From Chara braunii (taxonomy: Eukaryota > Streptophyta > Charophyceae > Charales > Characeae): a DNA stretch of 32,345 bases. A model generated the notes under the pieces. It ran no database searches. It was not told the DNA's origin and saw only the letters and a list, made by a program, of their open reading frames with translations. Positions 11,321 through 19,890 of the stretch are shown one piece after another; position 1 is the stretch's first letter; each line of letters opens with the position of its first letter. The position numbers were made by a program, and so were the translations under genes. The stretch covers positions 1,175,890-1,208,234 of the forward strand of contig BFEA01000376.1 of NCBI GenBank assembly GCA_003427395.1, given 5' to 3'.

Positions 11321-11983
11321 GCCCTTGCGACATTTCCGCCCTCAAGGTTGGGTGTTTCGACGGGCAAGGCAGATAGGCTCTGCGCGAGGGAAGGCTCCTC
11401 CTCTGCAGAGCCTAGGGCTTGGGATGTCCTGGACAAGGACCTTGAATCCCAGCCCAGGACTAACGTCCGACTAAGAAACCCCCAAGAAGCAAGCAAGAAA
11501 AAGAAAGGGTCTCCCCTATGCCTCTCAGGCTTAACCTCTGAGTAGGCTTTTAGCACGGGGCCCCTTAGGCTACGCATGCATCCATCCCGGGTACACCCAT
11601 GTATGCATATATAAAGGGGTAAGCATGTGACGATCACTTCTCACAGTCTCAGTGGGGTTCCTCACAACCATATGTATATATGTGATCGCAGGCAATCAAA
11701 TCCAGAGTCTAAGCCACAACACACACCTGCAATCACATCACAGAGTCAAACAACAGTCCACACACTACACGGAGTCAACCCCAACCATCCTCGACACTCA
11801 TACCCCTCACTTCAACCATGCAAGCCCCAACCTCCAACCAGCCAACCTTAATTAAATACTCAGTACCTTTGTTAAATGGCCATTCAATAAAAGTTCGGGT
11901 AAAACCTTAACAAAACAGAAAACCACCAGGGCTAGAGCCTTTTTAGGTCGAGTATTGAGGGTAAGTTGGAATTGAATCGTAAA

Positions 11984-12042
11984 CCGACGAGTCGGCAACC
12001 GACTTGTTATCAATGATAACAGAAGACGATCCTCAAGGGATC
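11984..12042. repeat. Three-hairpin module, left copy
   Basis: Three adjacent palindromes: CCGAC-GA-GTCGG (11984-11995), GTTATCA-A-TGATAAC (12006-12020) and GATCC-TCAAG-GGATC (12028-12042). The right arm has the same three in reverse order at 23810-23871. Confidence 0.85.
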
Positions 12043-12289
12043 GGGCTGAGCCTAGTCCAAGTCCTGAATCGGATCGATCAAGCTAGCCTGTAACACAAGA
12101 CAAGTCAACGCCCAAAACTAAGCCTGTAAGTCCTATGGGGAATACCCTCTACATCGTCGGCTCACCCAAGCTCCAGCTAGCCAACCAGATCTAAGTCTAC
12201 TTCTAGTTAGTGCCCACGGAAAAGGTAGACCTTTGGCTGGATCTCGTCTATACAGAGTGGATTGCTAAAATCTGCCACCTGTCAGAATA

Positions 12290-12610
12290 TAATCTAAACT
12301 CCTTTAATCTAAGGGAATTTCGGCAGCGCTTCCCGTAGGAAAACTGCCTTTCCAGAATTTATACAGGTCCGAATATGAAAACCAAAGTAGCCTTTTGACT
12401 TCCCAAATTCAAATTTTGTTTAACTCCCTGAATTAGCAAAAATTTGGGCAGCACTTTCTTTAGAAAAAGGAGACTTCCCAGATTTCTACTAAGCCATATA
12501 TGAAATCCAAATAAGTCGAGCTTTGGAAAGTCTAGATTTAACCAACTCCTTGGATTTGCAGAAATTCCGGCAGCGCTTCCCGTAGGAAAAGTGGTTTGCC
12601 AAGATTTATA
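12290..12610. repeat. 123-bp tandem repeat with nested hairpin, left copy
   Basis: Three units have the anchor GGCAGCGCTTCCCGTAGGAA (units 1 and 3, at about 12322 and 12569) or a diverged form (unit 2, about 12446). In unit 1, GGCAG/CTGCC encloses TTCC-CGTA-GGAA. In unit 2 the inner stem is TTTC-TTTA-GAAA, a paired change on both sides. Confidence 0.75.
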
Positions 12611-12905
12611 CAAGCCCAAGCATAAGAAAAGTCCTTAGAAAATGCAGAAATCGATCTAAGTAAAAAAGAACTATCTCAGAAAATGCAGGAATGGAATCTA
12701 ACTCCTATCGCTCTAGCACGTGGCGAACCACTAAAGCGACTACCTATCGAACTGAAACTCAGACTAGGTAGTGATCTCATTCAGCCACATGCAAGCCAAA
12801 CCACAAAGGTAAGTACCCTCACCAACCCCAAGTCGACTTAGCAAACAATAGTTCATAGTCTCTCAATGATTTAATCCCTTATACCCTGCTTACATAGGGC
12901 ATTGA

Positions 12906-13735
12906 GGTTGGTCATTCGTCTTTGAAACAATGCCAACCCTTTGCCTTAGTTGTACACGAACAGGTTGCACAACTACTTTTCTCTTCGTTTGGCATCTGAC
13001 TAAGCCATTCGTCTTAGAAACAATGCTTAGTCGCCCTAACCTGTTTAAATAGCCAAGTTATACATACTTCTTTGAGCTTAATCTTCATAAGTGAGCGTAG
13101 GGCTGAGCCATTCGTCTTAGAAACAATGCTCAGCCTGCCCAAGTTACCTTCAGTTATAACTCTTGATTATACTCTCTTCATTTGTGGTAAGGCTATAGTC
13201 AGACCATTCGTCTTAGAAACAATGTCTGGCTAACCTTGTTCTCATATACATATATACATATAGAACTAGAGAGAATCCTATTCGTTTGTTTTCATTATAG
13301 TCCTGTGGCCTCATACTTAGACCATTCGTCTTAGAAACAATGCCTAGTCCTTTGGCCTGAACCTCCCTCAGAATAAACAACCAAAGAGAGTTGAGCCATT
13401 CGTCTTAGAAACAATGCTCAACCCCCCTTTTCTCGGCACAAAAAAAGCAGAGTACTCTGGGTCAGGACCCAGAGACTGTTCTGAAACCACCCGAAGTAAA
13501 CAGCGACCAAACCATTTGTCTTAGAAACAATGTCTGGTCCTTAAAAGTCAAGCAATCAATATCCTTCAAGAACAAAGTAGCCAGGCCATTCATCTTAGAA
13601 ACAATGCCTGACGTAATTAAAGAAACACAGCAACCAAGCCATTCGTCTTAGAAACAATGCTTGGCCCTTCAGAAAACAGAACAAAACACAGCAGTCAGGC
13701 CATTCATCTTAGAACAAAACACAGCAAGACTGCCT
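12906..13735. repeat. Left hairpin array, 10 units with constant core
   Basis: Ten units share CATTCGTCTTAGAAACAATG or a close variant. CATT and AATG pair, and outside them lies a stem of 4-8 bp that differs between units but usually still pairs: GGTTGG/CCAACC (12906), GACTAAG/CTTAGTC (12998), GGCTGAG/CTCAGCC (13101), TAGTCAGA/TCTGGCTA with one T-G wobble (13196), GTTGAG/CTCAAC (13390), GACCAAA/TCTGGTC (13504), CCAAG/CTTGG (13634). One unpaired base, usually C, sits between outer stem and core. The fifth (about 13315) and eighth (about 13581) units pair poorly, and the tenth (13692) is truncated. Spacing is 53-119 bp with unrelated spacers. Not a CRISPR array. Confidence 0.92.
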
Positions 13736-13965
13736 TCCTCCCAACCTTCCCCCTGATGCAACCCCTTGTGACAATCTGCTTTCAGACAAACAAAAAAACT
13801 GAAACTGCCATTATACATGCATTCCTTTAGTTAGTCTGATTTGTGTCCTGAAAGTCAATCCAATGCACTACAGCCAACCAACACATAGGGGGATGTATAG
13901 GTAGGGGTTATACTGGGTTTATAAGGGAAAGCAATGATTACCTCTGAGTTCCCTGCCTCTATAAC

Positions 13966-14062
13966 TCCTCTTGAGTTCCGGCAGAGCTCCCACAATCGGT
14001 GGGGCGAACCTCCCACTGAGGCCTTGGCGCGGATTACGGGTTGCAATCCCGCCTGCCACCTT
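13966..14062. repeat. T-arm-like hairpin module, left copy
   Basis: CGGG-TTGCAAT-CCCG (14037-14051) has a 4-bp stem and a 7-nt loop like a tRNA T-arm. It is followed by GCCTGCCACC, which could pair in part with GGCAGAG upstream (about 13980). CCTC-CCACT-GAGG (14009-14021) is a second hairpin. The loop departs from the invariant TTC of real tRNAs, and no clean D-arm or anticodon arm is present, so I do not call a tRNA. Confidence 0.5.
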
Positions 14063-14339
14063 CCTCTCAAAACCAATAGACTAGACTTGGAGTAAGAAGG
14101 GCAAAAGGAGATAGATTTGAGACTCTCAGATCCAAGAGGGGTGCACTCAGACTCGCGTGAGAGGGCCTTGAAGTCTTCAGCGCCTGAGGCCCCCGCAATG
14201 ATGGTCAAGTGTAACAGCTTGGTCGGCTCCCAAAGTCAACCAGCGGAATCAGACTCTCATGATAGACTCCCAATCGCAGCGATACCCCCCCCCCTTCCGC
14301 AGGCTCAGCCACTTGCCCGCACCTCCCCTCGGTCTGAAG

Positions 14340-15250
14340 CTGCTATACGGCCAGCTGTAGCAGCTGGTAATAGCCTGCAGTAGCGTGCGGTAGCATGCAG
14401 CAGGCAACAACAGGCCACAATCTGTGCAGAGTCTACAATAATAGTAGCCTTCCACAGCCTGTAGTAGTCACCAATAGCCGGTCGCAACTAGCAGCAACCC
14501 CCCCAAAGCCTCACCCTGTCGCCTGCACTCTTTAGCATCAACAACAACTGATACCGGATGCCGCCACCATGCGTAGCAGTGAGGTGCAGTGAGGTATCTG
14601 CTAAGTACAGTGGACAGGTAGCCCAAGAATCAACAGTTCTTACCCCGTGACACAGCCGCAGCCCCGCAGCCTTGGCCAGCAGCCTTTGACACAGCGTATG
14701 CCTCGTGCGCACGTGCGAGGTATCGTAGTACGGTAGAGGGCACGCCCCGAGGCTCAGCAAGGATACAGCCAAGCAGCAGAGCCCGTGACTATGGGGCAGC
14801 CCGGGCGCTACTGTGGTTAGAGTGCCCAATGATATCGGCTTTGGTGGTGCCCACGACAGTCTCGTGCCTCGTCGAGGAACCAGGTCCAGTCACAGCAGCT
14901 ACTTCCAGCCTCGTCGAGCTTGTGGTTCGGGGAGTGCTGGCCACAGCTAGAACCCGGTTGCGAGTTAAGGCTCGACTCTCGCTCATGCTACAACAGCCCA
15001 CAATGCAGCCTAACTAGCTGCTCAGACAGTGGCATGCACACCTCGCGTGTCCTTCTTCATCATATGGAGGTGTACGCCAAACTAGGCAGTGAAGCACAGG
15101 GGGCGAACAGTAAGTACGTTAGTGCAGCGGGCATCCGACAGTCTGCACAGTCGTACCTGGTAGCGGCACAGCAGTCTGCCGTAAGACACAGCGACCGCTA
15201 TCCTAGTAAGGCACAGGAGCCTTGGCCCCACGGTAGGTACCACTAGACAT
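14340..15250. repeat. CAG/TAG-rich degenerate segment
   Basis: Irregular CAGTAGC, GCAGCAG and TAGTAGC phrases recur. The matching part of the right arm (about 20280-21230) is rich in the complementary CTGCTG and GCTACTG phrases. Frames through it are not shared between arms. Confidence 0.5.
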
Positions 15251-15407
15251 AGTACTGGCAGTAACGCACCAACTTTGTTCAGTTGCCCGACGACCACAAC
15301 CACCCTTACCCGCCCTCGTCGACAAAACTCGGTTGTGCACCCTCGTTCCGAACTTATGCGGGCCGCAATCAACTTCTACAGGTTGGCCCTCCCTCGGCAG
15401 GCAGGTA

Positions 15408-15412
<5 letters not shown>

Positions 15413-15471
<59 letters not shown>
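15413..15471. repeat. Poly(C) run of 59
   Basis: An uninterrupted C homopolymer. Such runs can form i-motif or, on the other strand, G-quadruplex structures. Its exact length may be an assembly estimate. It creates a false polyproline frame. No equivalent G-run was seen in the right arm. Confidence 0.95.
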
Positions 15472-15473
<2 letters not shown>

Positions 15474-16460
15474 TAGCTTTCTCTCATCCGCCCTACGCTC
15501 TGCGCAAGGCCGCTTTTACACAACCGTCGACAACGGCTGACTGTTGGTCACATACTTCGTTAGCTCCAGTGGCAACAACCCCAGAGTACTAGGGCGTCGT
15601 TCTCACAAACCGTAGTCAAAGTCAGCTATACATCTCGCATCATCGCCCTCCCCTCGTCCTTCTCTCTTCCTCAGTCTCTAATGTGCTCACGCTAGCGATA
15701 GGATGGGCCGGTCCGGAATGGATCTTCCGCTAGAGCAGGGGCAGGTGCATTCACACTGCCAACTTTTTCCTTCCTTGCGCGACTTATGTTCCCCGTACGT
15801 CCAAACTCTCTCTCAAATCCCTCGGCCTGACCTCCTCACCGGGCTCGCCAACCTCTTGAACCTCAGTCTAGGCTCTTCCTTTCCATAGGTCCGCCAAGGC
15901 TAGGCGCGACGATCATTTCTTCCTCCGACCGAAACCGCTCCCGCCATAGCCCCGGCGCACCTTCCTTTCCTCACAACTCCCCTTACGGTCTGTCTCGTGC
16001 CGATCCGACGGGGTCACCCACCCTGAAAACCCCCGGATCCCCCCCCCCCTTTCTTCTCCGACCCTCCTTTGATCAATGGTGCTCCGCTCTCTCTACTGCA
16101 TCCAATTTCATCGCTGCCACCTTCCCTTCGCCCCCACCGAACTTGGCAATACCCGTGTCCAGGTTCATCCGCCCTCTACTAAGTCATATCTTACTGGCTC
16201 TCTCGCTACCACCCCCGCCGTCGTGCGATCAGTGTTGCGCTTCCATCAATCATCTCGGCTCATTTCCTCCCTTTTGCCCGCTGCCGCCCGTCGCTCTACT
16301 GCCCGACACCCAACTTCTCTGCTCACCAAACCATCGCTCATCGTTAGCTCTGCCGTGGCTCGTTGCGCTAGCGCATGTCACCCCGCTACCCATTCAACAC
16401 TACAGGGTCTGATCGGCTTTCAGCCGCTAGACAGGACAATCGTCTGTCCGTCGGACCCCC
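15472..16460. other. Left arm, no gene recognised
   Basis: GC-rich, pyrimidine-biased sequence facing purine-rich sequence in the right arm (about 18760-19900). Plus-strand frames such as 16076-16573 are long because of composition and have no recognised domain. Confidence 0.5.
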
Positions 16461-16519
16461 TCCTAGCTTTATGCGTGTTGCCTTCGCGCAGGGGCCAAAC
16501 TAATCTTCCTGGTACCGTA
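16461..16519 (-). pseudogene. U6: Degenerate U6 snRNA-like sequence in the left arm
   Basis: Read on the minus strand this segment aligns with the middle and 3' part of U6: AAGATTAG, then GGCCCCTGC, then ACACGCATAAA. The catalytic ACAGAGA box is changed to CCAGGAA and the AGC triad to AGT, so it should not work in splicing. It lies at the place in the left arm matching the better-preserved U6-like copy at 18655, and both read away from the palindrome centre. This indicates that U6 sequence was part of the arm before duplication. Confidence 0.65.
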
Positions 16520-16625
16520 ACAGGCGGCCCGGAGCTCACTGCAACAACGCCCGGCGGCCCCTTCGACGCCTGAGCAGCCCTCGGCAGTTCAGGTGCTTGG
16601 TTTCTTTCGGCCAGTTCCGACATTT

Positions 16626-16685
16626 CGGTCCGACCGCGGCCTGCACCCCGATGGCGCTGTGCTTTGTCCCGAGGATAATCGGGAC
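16626..16685. repeat. Hairpins beside the left U6-like sequence
   Basis: GTCCCGA (16666-16672) pairs perfectly with TCGGGAC (16679-16685), and CGGTC-C-GACCG lies at 16626-16636. The matching place in the right arm has TATCCCA-CTT-TGGGATA and GCCGGTC/GACCGGC, with different sequence but pairing kept. Confidence 0.7.
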
Positions 16686-16968
16686 TCCTACCCAAAACAC
16701 AAAAAATAAAAAATAAAAAATGATAAAAATAGAAATAAATGGAAAAACAAAACATATAAAAATTAGGTTCTTCGACGGCGGACTACTGGTTGCTTTTGCT
16801 AGCCCCGTGGGTCGGGCCCGCCACCCCTTACCAACAAAAGCTGAGGGGGATAGCCCTAGCGGCCCTCTACCCCTCGGGTCTCTCCTCGCTGCTCCGCTGC
16901 TCCGCCGCTCCCTCGCCACCGCCTGCTGGCCTTGAACCTGCACCCCCGTAGTGATAACCCGATGCCAT

Positions 16969-16995
16969 AACCTATAGGGCTAAGCCCAAGCCTGG
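16969..16995. repeat. 27-nt exact inverted match near the centre
   Basis: This segment, containing ACCTATAGGGCTAAGCCC, is exactly reverse-complementary to 18120-18146. Confidence 0.9.
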
Positions 16996-17388
16996 GATCA
17001 GCAGGCGCCAAATCCCACATAAAGTAGTGCAGTCCAGCGCCAAAGGCTGGAACATGAGTGGAGGCTCACTCCCTCCTATAAACAGGCGTGCGGCCGCTAG
17101 GTATTCGTGCCGGCCTCCTCGACTATACCACAGCCGTACCACAACCGCCGCCGGTCAAGCACGGCGAGCGGGTGACGACCTACCAACCCCTAGCCTAATC
17201 CGAAAGGCGAAGTCAAGGGGGACATCTAGCCCGACAACCAATCAAAGGGGTAGAATCACACGCGCGCCTTGAAACTGCGCGCCCACTCACCCTACCTACT
17301 TAGACGGCCCTCGCCCGTACGCAGGTAGCCATTTGGAAACACAGGCCTGAACCAACGGCCCCTCTGTCACTTGCAAAAACCAGGGCGG

Positions 17389-17472
17389 ATACCCTTGTAA
17401 GGGTATTCGTGCCGACAATGTCACTCAATAAGGTCCAGAAAACTGTCGGCCCGAATACCCTTACAAGGGTAT
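17389..17472. repeat. Central palindrome of the giant inverted repeat
   Basis: 17389-17409 is exactly reverse-complementary to 17452-17472. GCCGACA (17411-17417) pairs with TGTCGGC (17444-17450) around a 26-nt loop. Further out TGCAAAAA (17372-17379) pairs with TTTTTGCA (17482-17489). All three are symmetric about 17430.5. Each arm also contains its own near-palindrome, ATACCCTTGTAAGGGTAT on the left. Confidence 0.95.
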
Positions 17473-18505
17473 TTGGGCACATTTTTGCAGCTTAAAGGAA
17501 GTACGCTTTGGCGATATCTAGGGGCTCGTCCCATTTGTGTTGATTAGAGAGTGTGTGAGCGCGCACTTTGTGGGCGCACGTTAACTTGACCAAACACTTG
17601 ATCAAGGAAGACCGTGAGATGCCGGTAGAGCAAGTAAGTGCTAGACTAGAGTTTTTGAGGCGGTCGCAACCTCGCATGCACGGGCAAAGTTATGGGCAGC
17701 GTCGCGTTGACCAGGTAAGGTTGTGACTAGAGGAGGATGTTGTCTGACTCACTAGGGGCCGACGTCCCAAGGTCGCACCGTGTGAGGTTCCGTAGGTGCT
17801 AGGTTGACCAACCATCGTCGGTAGTAGGAGCCGCCGCTGGAGCTAAGTAAGGATGGCACGGAATGGAACAGAAGTCGGGGTTACCAAGGGGGCGGTAAAA
17901 GGGCGTTCGTGGCGGCTATGAGAGGCACGACCCGCAGCCGTACCGTAGCGGAGCAGGCGTGTGTGGTGGACCAAGCGGAGCCTTGCCCCAAGATAGCCGA
18001 GTGCAGCCTTACGAAGCGATGGACGCAGGCCGTAAGTTAGAAAAACGGCCTGAGGTACTGTTTGCAGGCCCGGGCTGGCTGGCCATACAATTCATATGCA
18101 GGGCAGCGCACACCCAACTCAGGCTTGGGCTTAGCCCTATAGGTTACGTCATTGAACTTCCACTAGGTGGATCTCGGGATTGAGGCCAGCAGCGAGCAGC
18201 GGAGCGGCGGAGGAGCACTACGGAGTGAGCCGAGGGGTTGAGGGTCCCGCAGGATTATCCCTTTTGGGTTTTGCGAGGGGTCCCGACCGCGGGCCCGAGA
18301 GGCTGGGGCCGAGGACTAGGGGCCAACGGTTCCCTTCCCCTATCTGTCTTTTTTTTTTTTTCTTTAGTTATGAGTTTTACTTTTATTTTTTTTAAGTTTT
18401 ATTTTATATATATATCGTCACAAACATAACTGCCCGGTAAACCGTAGGCAGAGAGAGAGAAGAGGACAACAAACGAGGGGCTGTGACAAACTGTTTCGTC
18501 GGAGT

Positions 18506-18526
18506 TTATATATATATATATATATG
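18506..18526 (+). promoter_or_regulatory. TA-repeat upstream of the U6-like sequence
   Basis: An alternating TA run lies about 130 bp before the U6-like start. Plant U6 genes have a TATA box about 30 bp upstream and an upstream element of RTCCCACATCG type near -60. Here ATCCCACTTTG at 18543-18553 resembles the latter but lies about 110 bp upstream, after the TA run, so the usual promoter arrangement is not met. Confidence 0.2.
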
Positions 18527-18541
18527 TTTACTTCCTATTTT

Positions 18542-18652
18542 TATCCCACTTTGGGATACAGTCCAATGCCGGTCTCGGGGACCGGCCGTGAAGCCCAGCA
18601 GCCTAGTGCTGTGGATACATCCACAAACTGCTGGGATACCACTACCCTGGTA
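18542..18652 (+). repeat. Chain of four hairpins leading into U6
   Basis: In order: TATCCCA-CTT-TGGGATA (18542-18558); GCCGGTC/GACCGGC with a 5-nt loop (18568-18586); CCCAGCAG/CTGCTGGG (18594-18635) enclosing TGTGGA-TACA-TCCACA (18610-18625); and TACCA-CTACCC-TGGTA (18637-18652). All stems are perfect. Two bases later the U6 5' stem begins, so about 110 bp is nearly all paired. Confidence 0.85.
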
Positions 18653-18654
18653 CT

Positions 18655-18673
18655 GTCCTTCGGGACATTCGTA

Positions 18674-18704
<31 letters not shown>

Positions 18705-18738
18705 GGCCCCTGCACAAGGATGACTCGCATAAATAGAG
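18655..18738 (+). ncRNA. U6: U6 snRNA-like sequence (gene or captured copy)
   Basis: U6 is the snRNA that forms the catalytic centre of the spliceosome. The copy begins with the 5' hairpin GTCC-TTCG-GGAC (18655-18666), then has AAATTGGAACGATACAGAGA with the ACAGAGA box that pairs with the 5' splice site. AAGATTAGCATGGCCCCTGC follows, with the AGC triad, then the internal stem-loop and CGCATAAAT, as in land-plant U6. Beyond that it departs: instead of the usual 3' tail and T-run there is AGAGAG-GGCGAA-CTCTCT (about 18735-18752), another hairpin. With no TTTT terminator nearby and no standard promoter spacing, it may be a captured copy inside the inverted repeat rather than a working gene. A degenerate partner lies at 16461-16519. 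Confidence 0.85.
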
Positions 18739-18752
18739 AGGGCGAACTCTCT

Positions 18753-19165
18753 CTTTGCTTGCTGTGATGTGTGAGGGGGAGCGCTATTCCGCACGGTTGA
18801 AGTAGCGAAGGCGGGCGACGGGCGCTAGAACCCAGGCGAAACACCGGCGCTAGGCAGGCCAGTCGAGGCAGTGGGCACAAGCAGCTAGAAAGTAGGTGTA
18901 CCTGGACACCTTCTCGCGCCAGGTGCATTCGTAGGCAAAGAAAAACGGGGATGGCGGGTTAACAGCTCGGGCGCAGTAAAAGGGGCTGAGCGCCACTGAT
19001 TGGAGATGGATTTGATAAGGGAAAGAGATGATCCGGGGGTTTTTGACACAGGCGAACTCGACTAGGAGGTTAGTTGTAGGATAGAGTAGTAGAATAAGTG
19101 ATAGGAAGAAGGAGTAGTGCGCGAGCGATGGCAGAAGAGAAAAGCGGGAGCGAGAGGAGTGAAAT
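18753..19165. other. Right arm, no gene recognised
   Basis: Purine-rich sequence downstream of the U6-like copy. No frame with a recognisable domain and no clear terminator. Confidence 0.5.
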
Positions 19166-19173
19166 TCCTAACC

Positions 19174-19556
19174 CGCTCGTCCCTCAATGAAAACGAGCGA
19201 GTGAGGATCGAATTCTGAGTCTTCCAGGCAGGGCGAATCTGATTCCATGGTTAGATTAGGTAGGGAGTCAGTAGAACGGGAGGTTAGTGGGAAAAGTGGT
19301 GCATCGGGGCTATGACGGAACAGGGGAGCAAGAGGAAAACGAATGGTGTAACTCATCCGATTGTGGATGAGATCAGGCGAGGGAGGTTTCCTTTTGGGGG
19401 TTTTTAGGTTAGGCAAAGTTAATAGAAGTGTTAGTTTCAGGTTTGGGTTAGTAGAACGAAAGTTAGATCGGGACATGGTTGCGTGGAGATGTCGGATCGA
19501 CGATTATGGCGGAATGGATTTTGGCTAATCCACTCGATTCTCGACGGGATCGAGTG
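19174..19556. repeat. Three hairpins at 178-179 bp spacing
   Basis: CGCTCGT/ACGAGCG (19174-19199, 12-nt loop), CTCATCC/GGATGAG (19352-19371, loop GATTGT) and CACTCGAT/ATCGAGTG (19531-19556, 10-nt loop) are perfect stems of unrelated sequence, starting 178 and 179 bp apart. A weaker GAAGA/TCTTC pair starts near 19711. Sequence between them is only loosely similar. Confidence 0.7.
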
Positions 19557-19760
19557 AACCAGAGTAGTAAGTAGAGGTTTTGTATAGCTATGAAGTGGAC
19601 TATAAGGATAGTTTTAGATGTTAATGGCTAGATTTTTAAGTGCGATTAGTAAAGGCTGCGCCCAGGAGGAAGACTCGAAAACTGTTATGTATACTTTCGT
19701 GTCCCAGCGGAAGATTCATTCTCGTTTTGGCATTTTCTTCGTAGGGAGTTAAAGGAGAGC

Positions 19761-19890
19761 CCATGCTCACCGCATGGCCTACTATAGTAGAGGAAGGGAG
19801 TGAGAGGAAAAGAAGGCAGCGAGGAGGTCTTACCTGCCCGTTCACGCTGCAATGCCAAGTTGAGTGAACCTGGCCGGGACGTCGGCCAGG
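19761..19890. repeat. Two further hairpins in the right arm
   Basis: CCATGC-TCACC-GCATGG (19761-19777) and CCTGGCC/GGCCAGG around GGGACGTC (19869-19890) are perfect stems. No gene is associated with them. Confidence 0.7.

Larger units (their letters stand above)
9940..17388. repeat. Giant inverted repeat, left arm
   Basis: Segments of this arm match, as reverse complement and in the same order outward from the centre, segments of 17473-26140. Matched pairs include 9972-9988 with 26063-26079 (17 nt exact), 10336-10378 with 25775-25817 (43 nt exact), 10932-10976 with 25191-25235 (45 nt exact), 11984-12042 with 23810-23871, 12324-12340 with 23479-23495 (17 nt exact), about 13940-14215 with 21345-21625, 16461-16519 with the U6-like sequence, and 16969-16995 with 18120-18146 (27 nt exact). 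Elsewhere the arms are diverged. No conserved reading frame was seen across the pair; the longest frames (11071-11637 and 16076-16573) are not preserved in the partner arm. Confidence 0.9.

Noticed and set aside
11071-11637. 188-codon minus-strand gene
   Set aside because: It lies inside the left arm, has no domain, and its frame is not kept in the right arm.
15275-15592. Proline-rich protein
   Set aside because: The polyproline is the C59 run.
16076-16573. 165-codon plus-strand gene
   Set aside because: It overlaps the degenerate U6 and arm repeats. The frame reflects pyrimidine-rich composition.
18590-18655. Large-subunit rRNA fragment before U6 (GGGATACCACTACCCTGGTA)
   Set aside because: It recalls the L1-stalk region of rRNA, but the similarity is short, the surrounding helices do not match, and the hairpin chain explains it.
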